Below, piece by piece: positions 56,373 to 64,000 of a stretch of DNA of 64,000 nt. Source of the DNA: Porphyridium purpureum (taxonomy: Eukaryota; Rhodophyta; Bangiophyceae; Porphyridiales; Porphyridiaceae); the NCBI GenBank assembly GCA_008690995.1, contig VRMN01000003.1, forward strand, positions 2,108,001 through 2,172,000, in the 5' to 3' direction. The notes under the pieces are model-generated. The model saw only the letters and a program-made list of their open reading frames with translations. It was not told the DNA's origin and searched no databases. Both the position numbers and the translations under genes were made by a program. Position 1 is the stretch's first letter, and every line of letters starts with the position of its first letter.

Positions 56373-57125
56373 ATGGCTGAGAGTGCTGCAGAAGCTGTGG
56401 GTACGGCGAAAAGTCCGGTGGTGCAACCACCGGGATCGTCGCTGCAGGCGGCTCTGGTGCAGCGCGCGCGCAGCTTTGATGTGCGGAAGCTCGAGCGCAC
56501 ATTTTTCTGCGTGGGCCCAGTTTGCCTGCGCTCAGGCATTGGGCTGGGCATTGGTGTCGGGTGCGGAGCTGGCATTGGGTCCGGCTGGGCGCCCTTTGTC
56601 GTTGGGGCCGCGTCCGACTCAATTGGCGGCGTGTCTGAAGGATTTTCACTGCCGTTTAATGTGATCGGACAGGTGCCTGGCGGCTATCAGCTAGTCAATC
56701 TCGTCAAGCAGGTAATGCGCAAGTTCCCCGGCAGCAAGACAGGCGCCGGCTGCGGCTTTGGTGCCGGCTACGGAATCGGCATTGGTCTCCAGTACGGCAG
56801 CTCTCGCGGTGGTAGCGGAGGCCGCTTCGGCGGTGGAGGCGGAATGATGTCAGGTGCAAATGTGGGTATGGGCCATCAGATGAACCACATGCAAGGCGGA
56901 ATGACGATGCAAGGCCAGAATCAGTATGATTATTCACGACAGAAAGAAGTTCCTATGCCAATGCAGACGCCAGCATCTCGAGATGACAGGCGCCTCCTTG
57001 ACCGCATTGATGCGCTCGAGCGTCGAATGGAAAGTTTGGACGAACGTCTTGCGCTTTCTAATCGTGTGAATGAGCTGGAGCGAAAGCTCATGAGCCTAGA
57101 TGCTGCTGGATCCAAGCGGCGTTAA
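56373..57125 (+). CDS. Glycine-rich membrane-associated protein, TGD5-like
   Basis: The ATG at 56373 gives 250 residues; the open frame reaches back into the upstream gene and that part is excluded. Two Gly-rich hydrophobic segments, about 50-85 (GIGLGIGVGCGAGIGSGW) and 125-148 (GAGCGFGAGYGIGIGLQYG), flank a helix. This order resembles plant TGD5, a small chloroplast-envelope protein that helps move lipids from the ER to the plastid. A Gly/Met-rich linker and a C-terminal heptad coiled coil (about 205-245) are additional. The start lies only 97 bp after the previous stop. The TGD5 link is tentative; other glycine-zipper proteins could look similar. Confidence 0.6.
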   Translation: MAESAAEAVGTAKSPVVQPPGSSLQAALVQRARSFDVRKLERTFFCVGPVCLRSGIGLGIGVGCGAGIGSGWAPFVVGAASDSIGGVSEGFSLPFNVIGQVPGGYQLVNLVKQVMRKFPGSKTGAGCGFGAGYGIGIGLQYGSSRGGSGGRFGGGGGMMSGANVGMGHQMNHMQGGMTMQGQNQYDYSRQKEVPMPMQTPASRDDRRLLDRIDALERRMESLDERLALSNRVNELERKLMSLDAAGSKRR

Positions 57126-57819
57126 GTCATGTCATAGTGCGAAAGAAAGGCGCAGTGAGGCTGCTGGCGTTGTTTTGTCTGCACATTTTCTCAGCAGCAT
57201 CCGCGTTTGTCTTTGCGATCAGGCCTGGGACGCGCGACTGTTAGGCCGAATGAATGTGAGCCTCAACTCATGTTTCGAGACTCGCTGCCAACAAGGAGGT
57301 GGATGGCTAATCTCGCCATTTGACTACATGGTGATTCAGAAGAGCGCATGGTAATTCGGTGCAACGACGCAGAGTTGTCTCCATGACCACGGGTTTAAGC
57401 ACGCGCGGTGGCATCGGAGGGCGCTTGGATAGCGCACGAATGAAAAGGTAGCCATGCGCAAGACAGCTTGAGCCAGACACTGCACGGGTCAGTGTCTTCA
57501 TGCATAGATGATATCCGAGACCACAGCCAAGTATATCCGGTTCCGGAGCACGGGGACGTTCACTTCAGCCATGCAAAGAACATAATGTCCCCAAGGCACG
57601 ATTTTTAGCATAAGAATTCGAGCTGACATGGCAGCCGCAGACCGTCCACCAGAATGGCTTATGAGCGAGAAGAAAATGATCCAAAGTCAACCGTCCTTGC
57701 TCCCATATCTTCGCCATGGACACAGAACGCACGGCAAGCAGTTGAACTACCCTTCTCTTTTTCACCTTCGTCCTCTTCTACTCTACCCTCGGCCACTTAA
57801 AGTCAGTGGTCTGTGGCGT
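57126..57819. other. Convergent intergenic region
   Basis: 694 bp between the stops of the glycine-rich protein (+) and PNPase (-). I see no gene, repeat or GTACAG/CTGTAC element in it. Confidence 0.4.
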
Positions 57820-60579
57820 TCACGGGCTGCTTCCGCCAGACGGCCTTTCTCCAGTGTTTCCGGTGCTGCCAGTCGTCCGTCTTGAAGCTCCGGGCCCGTC
57901 ACGAGAGCGTGGTCCGCCGCCGTTGCTCCTTCGTAGCTCACGTGTCCGAGGTGCGCCCGATGCTGAACCTGCTGCAGGGCTCCTGCTATTCCCATCCGAG
58001 TTCGAGCCCGGTGTGACTTCAGAATCCGAGTCTGGCGGACTGCTTGCGCGGACAATCTCGGCAACCTGTTCGCGCGTCAGGCCCTGGTCCACGATGAGGA
58101 CATTTCTCCGGCTCACTCGAAATTGGTTGTCGTTTCGACCTCTCTCAATCACGACCACGTCAATCTCATCGCCCTCTTTCAGCACGTCCTCAATCTTACT
58201 GGTGCGCCCGATTTCCACCTCAGAGATATGCAGCCATCCTTCCTTTCCAGGTACCAGGCTGACGTACGCACCAAACGGCATCAGTTTCGACACCTTGCCG
58301 GTGAATCTTGTCCCAGGATTGATTTCCATGGTTGCGCCCTGCACTCGCTTTATGGCCATCTCAAGAATCACATCATCAAAGCTCGAGAAGCTCACCATGC
58401 CGTCTTGCTCAATGTTGATGCTAAGCTTCTCTTCACCACCGCACTCCTCGACCAGCGCGCGAATCTTCTTCCCGCCTGGGCCAATGAGCTCTCCGATCTT
58501 TGATGGTGGGATCGCGAGCGTACGGATACGCGGCACAGTCGGCGGCAATTGAGCGCGATGAGACGGGCACGCTGCCTTCATCTGCTCCAGGATATGCAGC
58601 CGGCCTTTCTTGGCCTGCGAGAGCGCCTCCGACATGATCTCCACCGTGATACCTTCGACCTTGATATCCATCTGCAAGCTCGTGATCGCATCGGCGGTCC
58701 CGGCCACTTTAAAGTCCATATCCCCCAATGCGTCTTCTAGGCCCAGAATATCTGTCAACACCGTTACACGCTTGTCCTCGGCGTTCAAAATCAGACCCAT
58801 GGCGATCCCTGCCACGTGTTCCTTGAGAGGCACGCCAGCGTCCATCATGGCCAGGCAACCGCCACATACGGATGCCATCGACGACGAGCCGTTTGATTCA
58901 GTGATATTTGATTCCAGGCGAATGACGTACGGAAACTCGGCCCGTGAGGGCAAGCAAGGAGCCAAGCCGCGCTCGGCCAATTTGCCATGACCTATTTCGC
59001 GCCGGCCGGGTGCGCCCACACGGCCGACCTCGCCCACAGAATACGGCGGGAATGAGTACTGCAGATAGAAGCGTGACGCGCCGTCGCCGAGCAAAGACTC
59101 AAAGCGCTGTGACGCGTCCTCCCCACCCAAGGTAGCAACGGCGAGGGTTTGTGTTTCGCCTCGCGTGAACAGGGACGAGCCATGTGTCTGTGGGAGTGGC
59201 GTCTGCTCGATCCAAATTGGACGTACTGAGAAGCAATCTCGTCCGTCTGGCCGAATACCGGTGGTTTCAATGATGCGGCGCATGCAATCCGACGCAAACT
59301 TCTTCCATGCCACCTTCAGTAACACTGAGCGCATCGCACTTGCCTCTGGGTCCTTGGCAATATCCTCGGCAGTCGGTGCAAGCCCTTCCCAGATGTTCTT
59401 CTTGATAATCTCGACTGCCTTCTCGCGGTCCTTCTTGCCAATCACCATAAACGCCTCGTCAAGCCCGGCGGCCCGCGAGGCCATCTGTTCAATCAAGCCG
59501 TCGGGGATCTGCAGCACACGCGTGGCAACCTTTTCCTTGCCTGCCTTTTGGCGAAGCGCGTCCATGGCGGCACAAATGATCGCAATCGATTCTTGAGCGA
59601 GCACGATAGCCTCGAGGATCTGCTGCTCCGTCAAGAAATGACACGCCCCTTCTATCATTAGCACTGCCGAGTCGGTCCCCGCGACGATAATATCCGAGTC
59701 TGCGCGCGCCATGACATCGACGGTCGGGTTCACTACAAACGTGCCATCGACGTGCACAACACGGACGGCGGCGACGGCCTTCTGCAACGGAATACTTGAA
59801 ATATGCAGCGCCGCCGCCGCGCCACAGATGCCCCACGTGTCCGCCGCATGAATGCCGTCAAAGGAGAACACGGTTGATAACAGCTGCACCTCGTCGTAAT
59901 AGCCGTCCAAGAACATCGGCCTGAGCGGCCGATCAATCAGCCGCGATGTCAGAATTTCGCGCTCTGAGGGTCGACCTTCCCTCTTAATGTACGAACCTGC
60001 AGTCCTCCCGGCGGAAGAAAGCTTTTCCGCGTAATCCACACGAAGGGGTAGAAAATCCTGCACGGTTTCAGCCGGCGCGCTGCACGCCGTGCTGAAAACC
60101 ATCGTACTTCCGTCGCGAACCATGACCGCACCTCCTGCTTGACGGGCAAATTTCCCAGTCTCGAGGGAGATCTTGCGGCCGTGCAACTCAAACTCGACGC
60201 TCTGGGGATGCAGCTCTGGAATTCCGAGCGCAAGATTCGGCGATTCCAGCATCTTCTGTCGCGCGCGGATCGACGCGTCGACTGTGTCGCTGACGACGCC
60301 ATCTTCCGAGTCCTCCTCCTCATCCAGCGAGATGCCTGGCTCATCCTCGTCCGCGCTGACGCGCGCCAATCGGCGTGTCGCAGCACACCTCTTTCGATGG
60401 TGCGGGGTGCTCGCGCGCTGCGCAAAGACGCGTGGAGCGTTTCCCCTACGTGGTGCGCACGCGCAGGCAAGACCGTGATGCGCGGACGCGACGGGCACGA
60501 GCGGCGAGCTCAAGCTCAAGGCGGGGCTGGAGCTGGTCGAACCCGCGGCGCCCCAGCAGAATGCAAGCCACCCAGCCAT
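57820..60579 (-). CDS. pnp: Polyribonucleotide nucleotidyltransferase, organellar
   Basis: PNPase degrades RNA phosphorolytically and polymerises tails in plastids or mitochondria. The 919-residue protein has an N-terminal extension of about 115 residues (Ala/Ser/Arg-rich, then acidic). It then has a first RNase PH domain (with LPLRVDYAEKL and LIDRPLRP), a helical linker and a catalytic second RNase PH domain with IRPDGRD, THGSSLFTRGETQTL and TDILGLEDALGDMDFKV, which carries the metal-binding Asp residues. A KH domain (IPPSKIGELIGPGGKKI) and an S1 domain (GKVSKLMPFGAYVSL, EGWLHISE) follow. A Ser/Gly/Arg-rich tail ends the protein. A CTGTAC lies 122 bp upstream of the ATG. Confidence 0.96.
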   Translation of the reverse strand: MAGWLAFCWGAAGSTSSSPALSLSSPLVPVASAHHGLACACAPRRGNAPRVFAQRASTPHHRKRCAATRRLARVSADEDEPGISLDEEEDSEDGVVSDTVDASIRARQKMLESPNLALGIPELHPQSVEFELHGRKISLETGKFARQAGGAVMVRDGSTMVFSTACSAPAETVQDFLPLRVDYAEKLSSAGRTAGSYIKREGRPSEREILTSRLIDRPLRPMFLDGYYDEVQLLSTVFSFDGIHAADTWGICGAAAALHISSIPLQKAVAAVRVVHVDGTFVVNPTVDVMARADSDIIVAGTDSAVLMIEGACHFLTEQQILEAIVLAQESIAIICAAMDALRQKAGKEKVATRVLQIPDGLIEQMASRAAGLDEAFMVIGKKDREKAVEIIKKNIWEGLAPTAEDIAKDPEASAMRSVLLKVAWKKFASDCMRRIIETTGIRPDGRDCFSVRPIWIEQTPLPQTHGSSLFTRGETQTLAVATLGGEDASQRFESLLGDGASRFYLQYSFPPYSVGEVGRVGAPGRREIGHGKLAERGLAPCLPSRAEFPYVIRLESNITESNGSSSMASVCGGCLAMMDAGVPLKEHVAGIAMGLILNAEDKRVTVLTDILGLEDALGDMDFKVAGTADAITSLQMDIKVEGITVEIMSEALSQAKKGRLHILEQMKAACPSHRAQLPPTVPRIRTLAIPPSKIGELIGPGGKKIRALVEECGGEEKLSINIEQDGMVSFSSFDDVILEMAIKRVQGATMEINPGTRFTGKVSKLMPFGAYVSLVPGKEGWLHISEVEIGRTSKIEDVLKEGDEIDVVVIERGRNDNQFRVSRRNVLIVDQGLTREQVAEIVRASSPPDSDSEVTPGSNSDGNSRSPAAGSASGAPRTRELRRSNGGGPRSRDGPGASRRTTGSTGNTGERPSGGSSP

Positions 60580-60700
60580 GATTCGAACGCGCCGTTGTCA
60601 CGCGCGCGATCTCTTCGTCCGATCTCCGGCGCGGCATGCGCACCGAAGACACGAGCGGCCTACAGTCGCGCCGAACCCCCGCGCGCATCTCAGCGGCCCA

Positions 60701-60706
60701 CTGTAC
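60701..60706 (-). promoter_or_regulatory. GTACAG element upstream of PNPase
   Basis: CTGTAC on the plus strand (GTACAGTG on the PNPase sense strand), in the 163-bp gap between the PNPase ATG and the stop of the gene at 60743. Because the gap is short it most likely serves PNPase. Confidence 0.35.
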
Positions 60707-60742
60707 ACTACGGCTCTTTACTGATCGTGAAACGCGTGCTTT

Positions 60743-63169
60743 TCACTTATGGCTGCTCGGGTGGAACAGGTTGTCCAGCCGCTTCTCGACGGTTTGGAAG
60801 CGCGCCTGCAGCTTGCCAATCATGCTCAAGCTGGCTTCCAGATCCTTGCGCAGCTCCTCGCGCTCCGCGTGTAGCGCCTCCAGCTCGGCTTGGCCCTCGG
60901 GCGTGAGCGACGCAGACAGCTTCGATGTCGGCCGCGACGGCTGCTCGTCCGCCTCCACTTGCGCAACCGCGCCGGCAAGTGGTCTTGCATCGCGTGATTC
61001 AACGGCCGCAGCAGGCGCAACATGGTCCGCTGAGCCCTTTCGATCCATGTCTTTAAACCAGCTCGGTGTACTGACCTCCTCGCTCACAGGCTGCGGTTCG
61101 TCGCTGCCAGGCTTGGGCTCCTCGACAGACGAAGGGCTCTTCTTGAGAACACCTCCCCACGGATTGCTCTTGCTGCTGCTGCTGCCGCCGTCATTTACAG
61201 GTGATGCATCTGGAATTTGCTTCGCACTAGAATCGTTCGACTTTTGCGTCGTGCCCCATCGAGAGCGAGCCACATCGTACGAAGGTGATTCCGCGACCAC
61301 CGGCACTTTCTCCTCCTTCTCCTTTTCTTGCACTGGAGGCTTGCCACTGCCAGGGTGTAGCGCGGAAGCCCACGGCTTCGACGATCCAGATTCTGCAGGA
61401 GTAGCAGGTTCAAGATCCGTCATCTTGGCATCCCCTGACGCCTGCTCTGCATCTGGCACTTTTTTGTTTGATCGCAGCACCGAACCCCACGGGTTCGCTG
61501 ACGCAGATTCCGCGGGCGTAGGTGTTGCACGCTCAGTCTCTTTTGCATCCCCAGGTGCCTCCTCTGTATCTGGCAGTTTCTTGGTCGATCGCAGCACTGA
61601 ACCCCACGGGTTCGCTGACGCGGATTCCGCGGGCGTAGGCGTCTCACGCTCAGTCTCTTTTGCATCCACAGGTGCTTTTTCTGTGTCTGGCAAGGTCTTG
61701 GTCGAGCGCAGCACTGAGCCCCATGGGTTGGCAGGGGCCTCATTGGATGGCGCCGGAGCTGGCGATGCTGACGCAGGCGCCGCATCATCTGTGTCTGGCA
61801 ACTTTTTGTGTGATTTGAGCATCGACTTGTACATATTTGTAGGAGCCTCTTCCTCCTTTTTCGACTCCTCGGGGCGTGCCGGTGCCGGTGTCGGTGCCGG
61901 TGCCGGTGCTGGTGCTGACGGCTCGCAAGGTGTATCAGGTAACGTCTTGTTTGACTTGAGCACGGAACGCCACATGTTCACAGGCGGAATAGCCTCTTCT
62001 GCTGCATCTTTTTTCACTGTATCAGAGCGCTCTGGGGTTTCCGAGGCATGCGCAGGCGCGACCAAACTTGGTGGCTCAGGAGGCGCCACAAGATCTGCTT
62101 CCTTCTCGTCTTCTACAGCTGGCCTCTCTGAGCTTGCGGCAGCTGCGTCCTTATCCGCCGATTCGTCTGATTCGTCCGATTCGCCACTCGAACTTGAATC
62201 ATCGTCCGATGAGTCTACAAGCTTGTTGCGAGACTTCTGGCCCTTGGCCATCTCGTCCATTCGCTTCGACTTCTCGCGCTCAAGCGTTTTGTGTTGCTCC
62301 CACGCTTCTTGCTCCGCGCGCTCCTTGTCCAGCTTCTCCTTCAGCTCCTTATCTTTTTGCGCTTTCTTTTCCATTGCCATTATATACGCCTTGGATTTAC
62401 CCGCATAGGGATCGCCACCCGCAGCAGCAGGGGCTGGTGTTTCTGAAGCGGCCTGCGGTGCCGATGAAGACGAAGAGGAGGCTTCCCGGTTTAAGGATGA
62501 ACTCGTGGCAGTCGCCGTGGCCGCAATGGTCGCGGCGCCCGCGTTTTGCCCGGCGTCATCCTCATCATGCACTGCCAGTATCGGCCGATCCTGGTAGACG
62601 TCCGTCCTGGCAGAGCGTCTCAATTCATACACTTCAAGGTCCTTTTCCATATCCTTCTGGAACTGAAGCACCTTTGACCTATCGACCGTTGTGGAGCCAC
62701 GACCCAGCGGCATGGCCATTTGGGTATCCACGAGACCTTCCCCGACCATCTTACTCAATTGAACAGAGGCTTTGGACTCGAGCGCGGATGCCTCTGATTC
62801 TGGCGCGAGCTCCTGTCCTCCGGCTACGGCGTTCAAGAATTTAGTGAGCCTGATCTGCTCCTTCTCGGCCAGCTCTTTCTTGTGGTTGGCGACCCTGGCC
62901 TGCGCCTTTTTGACGACTTCCTCGCCGTACATGTCTTGGAAATCCTCGATCCTGCGCGGGCGGGACCACCCGACTGGCACCTTACCCGTCTGCCACGACA
63001 GCAGAAACTGCTGCGCCGCAATGAAGCGCATCGCCTGCATGGTGCCATCCTTCTCTTTCTCCTCGTACACCCACGGCTTATGATCCACCAGCTCAGACGC
63101 CGCAACCATCCTCATAATCAGCACTTCCTCGGTCGCCTTGCCGGCGCCACCTGCCTTCTTCGACCCCAT
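60743..63169 (-). CDS. Unrecognised protein with repeated NPWGSVLR-KKLPDT motifs
   Basis: I do not recognise the family. The 808-residue protein has an N-terminal region (about 1-115) of ordinary composition with DHKPWVYEE, FLLSWQTGK and GWSRPRRIEDFQDMYGEE. A Lys/Glu-rich helical stretch comes next, then a Ser/Asp run. From about 390 to 690 there are six or seven copies of a motif, best form NPWGSVLRSTKKLPDTE, spaced by Ala/Pro/Glu/Ser linkers of about 25-30 residues; later copies shorten to NPWGGVLKK and PSWFKDM. The C-terminus (about 755-800) is a heptad coiled coil. The layout suggests a scaffold presenting many copies of one short linear motif. A 590-codon open frame on the opposite strand is its shadow. 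Confidence 0.7.
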   Translation of the reverse strand: MGSKKAGGAGKATEEVLIMRMVAASELVDHKPWVYEEKEKDGTMQAMRFIAAQQFLLSWQTGKVPVGWSRPRRIEDFQDMYGEEVVKKAQARVANHKKELAEKEQIRLTKFLNAVAGGQELAPESEASALESKASVQLSKMVGEGLVDTQMAMPLGRGSTTVDRSKVLQFQKDMEKDLEVYELRRSARTDVYQDRPILAVHDEDDAGQNAGAATIAATATATSSSLNREASSSSSSAPQAASETPAPAAAGGDPYAGKSKAYIMAMEKKAQKDKELKEKLDKERAEQEAWEQHKTLEREKSKRMDEMAKGQKSRNKLVDSSDDDSSSSGESDESDESADKDAAAASSERPAVEDEKEADLVAPPEPPSLVAPAHASETPERSDTVKKDAAEEAIPPVNMWRSVLKSNKTLPDTPCEPSAPAPAPAPTPAPARPEESKKEEEAPTNMYKSMLKSHKKLPDTDDAAPASASPAPAPSNEAPANPWGSVLRSTKTLPDTEKAPVDAKETERETPTPAESASANPWGSVLRSTKKLPDTEEAPGDAKETERATPTPAESASANPWGSVLRSNKKVPDAEQASGDAKMTDLEPATPAESGSSKPWASALHPGSGKPPVQEKEKEEKVPVVAESPSYDVARSRWGTTQKSNDSSAKQIPDASPVNDGGSSSSKSNPWGGVLKKSPSSVEEPKPGSDEPQPVSEEVSTPSWFKDMDRKGSADHVAPAAAVESRDARPLAGAVAQVEADEQPSRPTSKLSASLTPEGQAELEALHAEREELRKDLEASLSMIGKLQARFQTVEKRLDNLFHPSSHK
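61140..61990 (-). repeat. In-gene tandem repeats encoding NPWGSVLR modules
   Basis: Equivalent NPWGSVL codons fall near 61490, 61610 and 61725 (period about 115-125 bp) with weaker copies near 61155, 61365, 61835 and 61970. The three central copies are nearly identical in nucleotide sequence, suggesting recent expansion or gene conversion; the outer ones are diverged. Confidence 0.75.
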
Positions 63170-64000
63170 CTTCCTTCCACCTGCCCTTGCACTTTTACTC
63201 GCTCCTTTCTTCCGCTTGTTCTTCAGCCTCTCCCTCTCCTCCCCGCTTCAAATTCTTCATGCAGCGCATCTCTTCCAATCCAACTACTACGCTCGACCTG
63301 TTCTCTATCAAATTCGTCGTGTTTACTAGGAATCCAGCCACAAAAATAAACGGGACGTTTGGCAGATTGTTCAACGAGTCTGTTGCGGGACTTACAGAGC
63401 CTCGGCACGTGTGCCGAGTGGTGTGTTTGATCCGTCTCCCTCTGGACTCGCGATCGCTTGCGGAAATGCTGGGCGTCAACAGAAAACGGACACGACGTCT
63501 TGTGCCTTGCCCCTCTGCCATCGCGCTCGACAACCTGCGCGCGCGCGCGCGTAACCGATGTGAGCTCACGAGAATTGAGCTGCGCAACTGGCCGGCACGG
63601 ATCGCAGCGCGCAGAAGTAAAAGCCTGCGTTGGCCCGCAAATCCCATCTCACCATGCATGTGAGCTGACCGAGGCCTCGCTCGGCTCCACAGATGTTCAT
63701 CACCGACCGGTCGAGAGGCTGCCCGGCGCCAGTTTCACATTGCCTACCTTTCTCGATGGCGATAAAGACAGAGCAGCACAGTGTCTTCCTTGCCACTCGT
63801 GCGTCGTGCAAGACGTCAATCACATCCTGCTGCTTCCCGTCTTCAGGCCCCGAGCTATCCAACACAACGACGCCTGCGGCGCCGCGCCTCACGCGCTTGG
63901 CGCACCAACCGCTGTACCTTGCGTGTCCACTGTACTTGTGTGAAAACCGCCCATCGGCTCTGGGTCTCTCCGCTGCGGCCTCGCAGAACGCGGCTTTTGT
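63170..64000. other. Right-end intergenic region
   Basis: Upstream of the NPWGSVLR-repeat gene the plus strand is C/T-rich to about 63260, so that gene too has a G/A-rich sense-strand leader. Two CTGTAC copies lie at 63912 and 63930 as direct repeats 18 bp apart. I find no convincing gene; the frames here are short and irregular. Confidence 0.4.

Noticed and set aside
60636-62408. 590-codon open frame on the plus strand
   Set aside because: It is the antisense shadow of the NPWGSVLR-repeat gene; the product is Ser/Ala/Gly-rich with no motif, and the opposite strand has a coherent protein.
63187-63943. Frames of 108-161 codons at the right edge
   Set aside because: Irregular Arg/Cys-rich composition, overlapping frames on both strands and no recognisable motif.
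1-64000. tRNA, rRNA, CRISPR arrays and transposons
   Set aside because: I looked for T-loop GGTTCGA contexts, rRNA-like blocks, regular short direct repeats and transposase motifs and found none that hold up by eye; a covariance-model and profile search would be decisive.

Overview
The window looks like nuclear DNA of an intron-poor unicellular red alga; Porphyridium or a close relative is my best guess. The reasons are long uninterrupted eukaryotic genes (separase runs 1,964 codons without a break), GC-rich codon use, plastid-type proteins with N-terminal extensions (HMA1-type metal ATPase, NhaD antiporter, plastid-type DnaJ, PNPase, PpiC-rhodanese protein) and no operons. No rRNA, tRNA, CRISPR array or intact mobile element was recognised. 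The species call is inference.

Layout. 1-193 is the end of an unrecognised gene. 271-2817 (-) is an HMA1-like P1B ATPase, divergent from a PDXDC1-like protein with a huge acidic tail (4280-8980, +). A trehalose-phosphate synthase/phosphatase fusion follows (9256-13533, +), converging on an R1-type zinc-finger protein (13810-15570, -). Across a divergent promoter lie UDP-GlcNAc pyrophosphorylase (17042-18535, +) and a RING protein (18707-19318, +). An NhaD antiporter (19761-21524, -) is divergent from glyoxalase II (21888-22676, +), which is followed by glutamate 5-kinase (23139-24518), a multi-span membrane protein (24804-26186) and a PpiC-rhodanese protein (26235-27185), all +. A cysteine-patterned membrane protein (27329-28237, -) is divergent from separase (28832-34726, +).

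Three minus-strand genes follow: a carbonic-anhydrase-like protein without zinc ligands (34770-36080), a repeat protein (36279-39098) and a WD40 protein (39317-41623). The accessory-looking stretch 41624-47855 holds an interrupted coding remnant, a diverged tandem repeat, a CAMK-like kinase (44610-45791, +) and its decayed copy (about 46600-47620). On the minus strand are then a DNAJC9-like protein, a family-2 glycosyltransferase and poly(A)-binding protein (50331-52472). On the plus strand are a type I DnaJ (53609-54934), a YghU-like glutathione transferase (55223-56275) and a TGD5-like glycine-rich protein (56373-57125). PNPase (57820-60579, -) and a protein with NPWGSVLR repeats (60743-63169, -) close the window.

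The genes do not form one pathway. The most coherent new signal is in the promoters. The hexamer GTACAG/CTGTAC recurs in promoter-side intergenic DNA and forms near-perfect palindromes in several divergent promoters. Those promoters also switch strand composition in the middle, so that each gene has a G/T- or G/A-rich, C-poor sense-strand leader. These leaders are often stop-free and give misleading N-terminal extensions; where that is evident I chose the downstream ATG.
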